Source: Phalacrocorax aristotelis (lineage: Eukaryota; Chordata; Aves; Suliformes; Phalacrocoracidae). From it: a stretch of DNA of 64,000 bases. Shown here piece after piece: positions 58,601 through 64,000 of this stretch. The position numbers and the translations under genes are program-made. The stretch covers positions 55,044,266 to 55,108,265 of the forward strand of contig NC_134279.1 of assembly GCF_949628215.1 (NCBI RefSeq), read 5' to 3'. Within the stretch, counting starts at the first letter, position 1. Each line of letters opens with the position of its first letter. The notes beneath the pieces are model-generated. The model was given only the letters and a program-made list of their open reading frames with translations. It was not told where the DNA came from and searched no databases.

Positions 58601-61600
58601 GCTGTGATAGGTCTGTGCTAGTGTTGGGATTCCTATTAACCTGTTACCAGGGAGATACTATGACACTTTTATAACCAAGTGTCTTCATCCTAATATAGTC
58701 ATTTCCAGAAAGAAAAAGACATAAGCAGTGAAATGGGCTACATATTTTGTTCCTGTGTTAGAATTGGCTGAACTTTGTCTGAGGTTGCAAGCTTTCATCA
58801 GAAATCAGAGAAATTAAATTCTTCTTACAATTGAAGAAAGAATATTTGGCAAAATCTAGATTCAACAGCTCACATACTCATCGTGTTTGATTTGAACTTA
58901 GGTTTTAAGCTACTGACTTTAATTGCTCTGTGATGACTTACCCTGAGGATCAAAGCCAAATGTGTTTTGGTAGCTTATGTTTTGACAGAACTCAGGGAAA
59001 TGTGGGCTGAGAGGTCTAGTGGGGCTGTGAATGCTGAAGAAACCTTCCTTCCTGAGGATTTAAAAGAAGCAAGTTTTGACCACTTTTTCTGGAAGTTTGG
59101 GGAAAATTTTTGCTTTTGTAGGAAACAGATAAGTGGGGCCTGGAAATAATGATAGGTCCATAAGTACTTTATTTTAACAGACTTCAAAAAAATAATTTGC
59201 TGTTAAAAACTATGAAATAGTTCTTTCTGTTAGCCTATATTTCTTTCCTGTGTCCTGTCTAAGCAGTCTGTCATTCATAATACGGTAAATATTATTGGTC
59301 CCTCTGTTCTCTTCCAAATATGGAATATAAAATGTGATTTCCTTGCTGAAGCACAACCCTCACCGATACCATCACTGACCAATTTTTAATTTATGAACCC
59401 TTCAATGTGGTTATTTAAGTTAGGGACCAGGGGGTCAAGGCCTGCTAATATGTATGTGACTCTAACACCCTTTGACAAATCCAGAGTGTTTCACTTAAGA
59501 AAAGGTCCTTCATCCAAAATGGAAGGAAATCAGATAGCATAGTTCCATTCATTTCAGTGATTTGAGTTAGGGTGTAGCAGAAAGGAAAATCAAGAAGAAA
59601 TACTTAAAACAATTAGTAAATTCTAAGAATCTGTTTTCAAATTCTGATTTACATTTTAAAGGATAGCAAATTTTTTGCATTGAAATGTTGGGTTTTAAAA
59701 TTTATTATTTCTTATTTTGTCTGATGGCTGTTGAAGAGAAGAAAAGAGAAAGGAAGGAAGAGCCCGAGTCAGAGGAGGGTGTGTGTAGCTGTGAGAAGCT
59801 TCAGGCAGGAAGCGCAGGTTTCCTGTAGCACTGTGTAGTGAGTGTTGCTGTGGCACCTGCAGGCAGCCCTCAGTGTAAACATCTTCCTTGGCTGCTAGCA
59901 GAAGGTCAAGATGTGAGCCAGTTTAATCATATTATTCATTCAGTGTATCAAAGCTTTCACCATTTGCAGTGTTGGCCAAGACTTTCTAAAACAGCATCGC
60001 AGAGTAGCTTTGGGCCTTTCTGTAGTGAGTTATGAACTGAAAAATATTATTTTAATCAAGGGGAGAAGAAATGTTGTGCAAGAAGTTTACCAGTGACTAG
60101 GGAGGATGTAAAATGCATAGATCGATCCATAGGTCTTTGCTTGAGGTGCGGAAATTCCAATTCCTCAGGTCAAAACTTAATTCAGTTTAACTAAAGCAGG
60201 ACTTAGCTCCACAGAATTGAAGGCCTTTCTCTATGTTCCTTGATAATGTTTCCTGGCAGACCTGACAAATTTCCAAACAGAAATTAACAGTTTGCACTGC
60301 TATAATTTATGCTCTTATTGATTTCTACTGAGTAATTCCACAAGTGCTCTAGGAGTAAAGTATGGACAAAAGAATTTCAGAAGCAATGAGGTTGCTGAGA
60401 ACAGATGTGTAAAAACAGGTTTGATTTCAAAGAGCTGGAAATGCTGTCCTTTAGGATGATAAATATCTGCTGGATTGATAGGCTGTGACTGGACCCTTGA
60501 AATACTCCAGTAAGGAGAATGAGAAGTGAACTTTGCAGAACTGTGCAAAGGTTGTGCTGCTCCTCAGGACCCAGCAATTCAGTTCAGCATGGGCTGATCT
60601 GGCCCATGGCCTTAGTCTAATCTGAGCCTTCAGTTTTCACCTGCAGAACTTGGTCATATTTCCTGTGGTCTTTAATTGGTTAGACACTCTAGCCCTGGAA
60701 AAATCACTCACCAAATGAAGCACATGTCCCAGGGAGCACTGTAAGTAAAGCTTTAACTTATACCTTTTCTGTGGTTCTATGGACAGGAGACTAAATACTT
60801 AATATCGTATATGCTTGGGATGTTTTAAAAGAACACCATATTCATTTATTGCCAATTGCTTTTAGCACAGTAAAGTGGGGATCAAACATGAAAAGCATCC
60901 ATTAACACAGCAAGTCTGAAATTCACTGAAGGCAAAAAGGACTGCTGAGTTTATGCTATAAATTTATTCAAATTTCTGGGCCCATAAAGAAAAGCAAGAC
61001 GGAATTACATGTCCATAACACCTGAACCCTTTGCCTTTGTGCTAACAGCCAAATTGTTAAAATCTTATTAGAAGATCATTCTTATGTCACATTGAAACTC
61101 CACAGTGCTGCTTCTAAATATATCTGGTAAGTGTTGTATAAGGGGAGCAAGATGTCTCATGAGGAATAATATATTTAATTAGACTAGATGATTTAATCAG
61201 AAGAAGTAGGCAAGCTTTCAAATGTCATATTCCTTTTTGTACATCACTAAATACTTTATAAACATTGATTAAAATTCATGGCACTGGCTGAAGTAAAAGA
61301 AACGCAAGAATTTTTTTCACCAATGGTGTTCACTGTTCATGAAACACAGAAGTGATTATAAAGAAATGGGAACCTAACACAATCTAGGTCAGGGGACAAA
61401 CGCAATTCCTTCCCAAGATATTTGGGAAGGTTTGGTAAGTAGCATGTAATTTTAAACAACCCTTTTTCTAATGAAATTGCCGTAACTTCCTCAAAAGGCA
61501 GTACCTGCAAGACCACGCTGTCATGCAATATGTTTCCAAGGCCCTAATACAGCTTTAGAGACGCTCACTCCTTAACACCATGACACTACTTTACTCTTGA

Positions 61601-63640
61601 ATTTTGGGGGTTTTGTGGGGGAACAAAAAAGCAGGGGTCATAAACCAGAAATAATTCCTAGCTGAGTGATTCTCATTCCAAGCTTGTTCTTACATAGAAC
61701 ATTAGTAATCTCTACCCTGTACTAAAACAATGCTAGAGAGTATGTTCAGGCAAAGTTCAGCCACTCTAATTTTAAACAGCTGAGGGACAGTTTAATGTAC
61801 ATTGTTAAATTATGCAGCAAATAAATTGCATTGTCCATATATTTTCAGCCTCGTTTCTTTAAAGAAAATTGTCAGTGTCAGCTGGCTCGGGTATTTGTAA
61901 TTGCTGCATTTCGCATAGCCGTCAGTGGAAACTTTTATCAAACAGTTGATAGAGTCTTCTGATTAATGTAGGCTCACCAGCTTCCCACACGATAGGTTCT
62001 TCACAGGATGCAACAGTTGAAGGGAAATTGCCCCATGACTTTCAAGATAAATACTTTAACCAAAACACGTATGAGACAGGTCTCTTCCTCTTCCAGCTAA
62101 GAACTAGTTTTGGTCTTATTTTTCTGACACTGACATTCTCATTTCTTTTATTAGTGCAAGATTTGCTAAATTAGGTACCTTCATAGAGAAATTAGTTACA
62201 TTTTCATCATGTAGTAAGGTTGCTTAATGTTTTGAGTGCTAAGGAATCATACTCTGAGCACGCCTGCCTGAACTGTTGGTAACGGGCATTGGTAAGAAGT
62301 CTTACAGACCACCAGAAGGGACGTTCTATTTATTCCAGGCTGGATTAAGTAATTAGGATCAACAAGCCGAGAATGCTGTGAGAGAAAATCAATTGAAGTG
62401 GAAGACACTGGTGGGAGAAAAACACCTTGTGAAAGATAAGACAACGAAATACCAAGACCTCGGATATTCTATTTCAAATAACTTTCTGAGGCCTCTTTGT
62501 ACTATGACCTCTGTGGCAGAGAAAAGTAAGGACTCATTGGAATGGGATACAAAGTTTGTTTTCTATCAGTGCAGCTGAATGTGACTGGAGCCTTGCCTCT
62601 GCATGCCTGGCTCTCATGCTTCCTAAGAAAGCACACATTACACCCGAGAGCCTGAGCCCAGCCCACTGGTGCTGCTGCTGCTGCTGCTCTCCCACCTGCC
62701 CACCAGTGATGCATGACAGTGAGATGGTTCAGGGAGCCTACCCAGCAGAGCGTGATTCCCCACTGGTTTAGCATCCCGTCTTGCTCTGACGGAGGTGAGC
62801 AGCAGTGCAGAGGGAAAGGGGATGGGACCACAGCTGCCACAGCTTGGCTTAAACGGCCATGGGAACACAAGTTGAGGAAACTGGGTCTCAGCCTGAGTAG
62901 AAGTAGACCAGAGTGGATATCAACCACTTATCTACCTCGTTCAAATCTTCTTAATGCTTTCCGACCTATTTAATACCATATCCTCTCTGCTGCTCACACA
63001 AGGTATGCTAAATGGATTTCCTCTGTAAATGCATGATGTATGCGATGACGTGTCCAACGTATTTTTCTCAGGATTATCAACCACTTGGCACATAAGTGTA
63101 AAACATCTTTGGTAGCAAATAAACCTGGGCTAATGCATATCTTATGCTAATGGCTGCAACAAAAACAGGAAAATCAGTATTAATTCAAAGAACTGAATGT
63201 AGCATGTCTCCTTTAATGAACCTCACAATTAGGAAAATCTTGTTGTGCAAATGTGGCTTTGTATTTAGCTTGAATGATCTAAAAATTATGTCATTGCTGA
63301 AGGGGACAGTTCTCCATCTCCTCTTCTCTGATGATGTTCTCATCCCCTTTATTGTGCTGGTTAGAGCTTGCACAGGGTGCTGTAATCAGTCAGATTGGTA
63401 ATGATCTGGCTCGCAAGGTCTTTTTTTTCCTTCTGATTTGGTGAGGTGATTTAACTCATTACACAGCCTTTTAATTGCTGAGACATTGTAAGGGAGATGG
63501 TGGGAGCAAATAGCTGGGGCAGCAGGAAAGGTCTGCTGTCTTTGGTGGACGCAAATTCAGCCATAATGATTTGCTAGATATCTTACAGCAACACAGAGCT
63601 AATAATGGGGCTGGGCACATATGGTAGTCCTTAATTCTGT
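55671..63640 (+). other. TEC-TXK intergenic region
   Basis: About 8 kb with no recognised gene. It contains clustered poly-T runs at 57031-57190 and a (GCT)6 microsatellite at 62671-62688. A somewhat GC-richer patch with overlapping short frames on both strands lies at about 62560-62930. AATAAA motifs at 57629, 58008 and 58402 could serve longer TEC transcripts. It may hold regulatory DNA for TXK. Confidence 0.5.
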
Positions 63641-63681
63641 AAGTTTTGTAAAAAAAACCAGAAACACTGCAAATATGGGAA

Positions 63682-63752
63682 ATGTTCTTGTTCACAGATC
63701 ACACCATCCAGTCTGTTTTCTGCTGCTGCTGCTGCTGCACAGTGCAAAAAAG
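63682..63752 (+). CDS. TXK: TXK first coding exon (partial gene)
   Basis: N-terminus of TXK/Rlk, a T-cell Tec-family kinase that lacks a PH domain and is anchored through palmitoylation of a cysteine string. Translation from ATG 63682 gives MFLFTDHTIQSVF, then six Cys codons (63721-63738), then TVQK and a split Arg at the donor AG|GTATGT (63752/63753). The TIQSVF-C6-xVQKR block and the length before it match the TXK N-terminus. An in-frame TAA at 63649 fixes the start. The remaining exons lie beyond the window. An acceptor-like TTGTTCACAG ends at 63697, so a splice inside this exon cannot be excluded, but the length match favours the ATG. Gene order TEC then TXK on one strand agrees with other vertebrates. 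Confidence 0.9.
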
Positions 63753-63879
63753 GTATGTGAAATGCTTAAGCTTTTCAGCAATTAGGATGATCAAAATATT
63801 GACATATAAAGGACAAAGGGCAATACAGTCAAGTTGGAACACAGTAAGTTCCACTTAAATATGATTAAAAATAAACTTC
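63753..63879 (+). other. TXK: Start of TXK intron 1
   Basis: Intronic sequence after the GTATGT donor, AT-rich, running into a CR1 insertion. Confidence 0.75.
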
Positions 63880-64000
63880 TTTCCTGTGAGGGTGACCGAG
63901 CAGTGGCACAGGGTGCCCAGGGAGGGTGTGGAGTCTCCTTCCCTGGAGACGTTCAAAACCCGCCTGGCCATGTTCCTGTGCGCCCTGCTCTAGGTGTGCC
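63880..64000 (+). mobile_element. CR1 LINE 3' portion, cut by window end
   Basis: Matches the CR1 3' region on the + strand: CTGTGAGGGTGACCGAGCAG, then GGCACAGGGTGCCCAGGGAG, then TGGAGTCTCCTTCCCTGGAG, then CTGCTCTAGGTG. It is 5'-truncated and lies in TXK intron 1; the 3' tail is outside the window. Confidence 0.88.

Noticed and set aside
62502-62973. A 141-codon minus frame and overlapping plus frames between TEC and TXK.
   Set aside because: They include a (GCT)n microsatellite, overlap on both strands and show no recognisable domain or splice structure.

Overview
This window is vertebrate nuclear DNA, almost certainly from a bird. Evidence: large introns with GT-AG borders, several CR1 non-LTR retrotransposons in both orientations, and two LTRs of an avian ERVL-like family. 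I infer a neoavian bird from the LTR family, from memory only.

The window holds essentially one complete gene, TEC (Tec-family cytoplasmic tyrosine kinase), on the + strand. A CpG-island promoter and non-coding first exon lie at about 1130-1800. An intron of about 20 kb follows, then 17 coding exons from the ATG at 21529 to the TGA at 54470. All exon phases close exactly and give 1893 nt, or 630 residues plus stop; human TEC has 631. Domain order is PH, zinc-binding BTK motif, proline-rich segment, SH3, SH2, kinase. Exon 2 (start of PH) is isolated by introns of about 20 kb and 17.5 kb. The other 16 coding exons sit within 15.4 kb (39135-54470). The 3' UTR probably ends near an AATAAA at 55473.

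At the far right, 63682-63752 encodes the N-terminus of TXK (Rlk), another Tec-family kinase, including its six-cysteine string. It ends in a GT donor, and the rest of TXK lies outside the window. The window therefore captures the conserved head-to-tail TEC-TXK pair, with about 9.2 kb between the TEC stop and the TXK start. Both products act downstream of antigen and cytokine receptors in blood cells; TEC is recruited to PIP3 by its PH domain, whereas TXK lacks PH and uses the palmitoylated cysteine string.

Mobile DNA: a CR1 at 15790-16965 (+), a CR1 at 22708-23764 (-), a CR1 3' tail at 21404-21462, two old CR1 copies (about 33060-34070 and 53300-54140), and a CR1 running off the right end. 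In addition, an antisense ERV fragment (3' LTR 26613-27152 plus internal DNA with a ~48-bp tandem repeat) lies in intron 2, and a sense LTR (40407-40935) lies 56 bp downstream of TEC exon 4. I saw no tRNA, rRNA, CRISPR or prokaryote-type system, and no convincing unknown protein-coding gene.
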